A program made the position numbers and the translations under genes. From positions 1 to 41,753 of the forward strand of contig VXWP01000101.1 in assembly GCA_009835325.1 (NCBI GenBank): a stretch of 41,753 nucleotides of DNA, given 5' to 3'. Each line of letters begins with the position of its first letter. Positions within the stretch are counted from its first letter, which is position 1. The stretch comes from Gemmatimonadota bacterium. Lineage in GTDB: Bacteria; JAAXHH01. Under the pieces are notes generated by a model. It was not told where the DNA came from. It ran no database searches and worked only from the letters and a program-made list of their open reading frames with translations. Below, piece by piece: positions 41,723-41,753 of this stretch.

Positions 41723-41753
41723 GTGAATGGACCGGTCGACATCGAGCGTGCCC
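41723..41753 (+). CDS. Possible start of a further gene, truncated by the window
   Basis: A GTG at 41723 opens a frame (V-N-G-P-V-D-I-E-R-A) to the window edge, and an ATG two bases on opens another. Too short to identify; another oxidase-related gene would be expected here. Confidence 0.25.
   Translation, partial: MNGPVDIERA

Overview
The window is a mostly high-GC, gene-dense bacterial chromosome segment from an organism with an outer membrane. Two TonB-dependent receptors, several predicted exported or lipid-anchored proteins and Tat components point to a Gram-negative envelope. A YtxJ-type protein suggests bacillithiol-like thiol chemistry, and SelB plus tRNA-Sec shows that UGA can be decoded as selenocysteine. 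The mix of phytanoyl-CoA-dioxygenase-like enzymes, an enolase-superfamily dehydratase and TonB receptors resembles uncultured FCB-group lineages such as Latescibacterota or Gemmatimonadota. That placement is an inference from gene content, with low confidence.

Layout. 1-3.8 kb (minus strand): a cluster of alanine-type aminotransferase, PhyH-like protein, enolase-superfamily dehydratase and the N-terminus of an AAA ATPase. 4.1-6.8 kb (plus): an exported NHL beta-propeller protein overlapping a HupE/UreJ-like membrane protein, then a convergent unknown gene. 7.7-16.8 kb (plus): tatA, glycerate 2-kinase, a second PhyH-like protein, and a tight five-gene operon (FAD/Fe-S 2-hydroxyacid dehydrogenase, DUF1028, Fsr-like MFS exporter, YtxJ, DAO-type FAD oxidoreductase). 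16.8-20.9 kb: low-GC material flanking mutY, with a two-gene unknown cassette on the left and an overlapping N4-cytosine methyltransferase/putative endonuclease pair on the right. 21.0-27.8 kb: recA (minus), a TPR lipoprotein, an unknown gene translationally coupled to an ArpA/BesD-like 2-oxoglutarate dioxygenase, and an alanine/glycine symporter. 28.0-33.6 kb: two tandem paralogous TonB receptors. 33.7-34.9 kb: tatC with a long acidic tail (minus). 35.1-38.4 kb: a degenerate nucleotidyltransferase, selB and tRNA-Sec. 38.7-41.7 kb: a single-polypeptide sensor kinase/response regulator followed by cytochrome oxidase subunit III.

The genes read mainly as uptake and breakdown of small acids and amino acids (TonB receptors, AGCS symporter, aminotransferase, dehydratase, glycerate kinase, hydroxyacid and amine oxidoreductases), plus core functions (recA, mutY, tat, selB, cytochrome oxidase).

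The features most worth following are: (1) one family of 9-bp tandem repeats expanded in frame inside at least five unrelated genes; (2) two PhyH-like proteins whose iron-binding HxD carboxylate is replaced by Gly or Ala, as in non-haem iron halogenases; (3) the unknown/dioxygenase pair; (4) the low-GC two-gene cassette beside the restriction-modification pair; (5) the kinase-regulator fusion with an upstream operator-like array. No complete new system can be proven from sequence alone.
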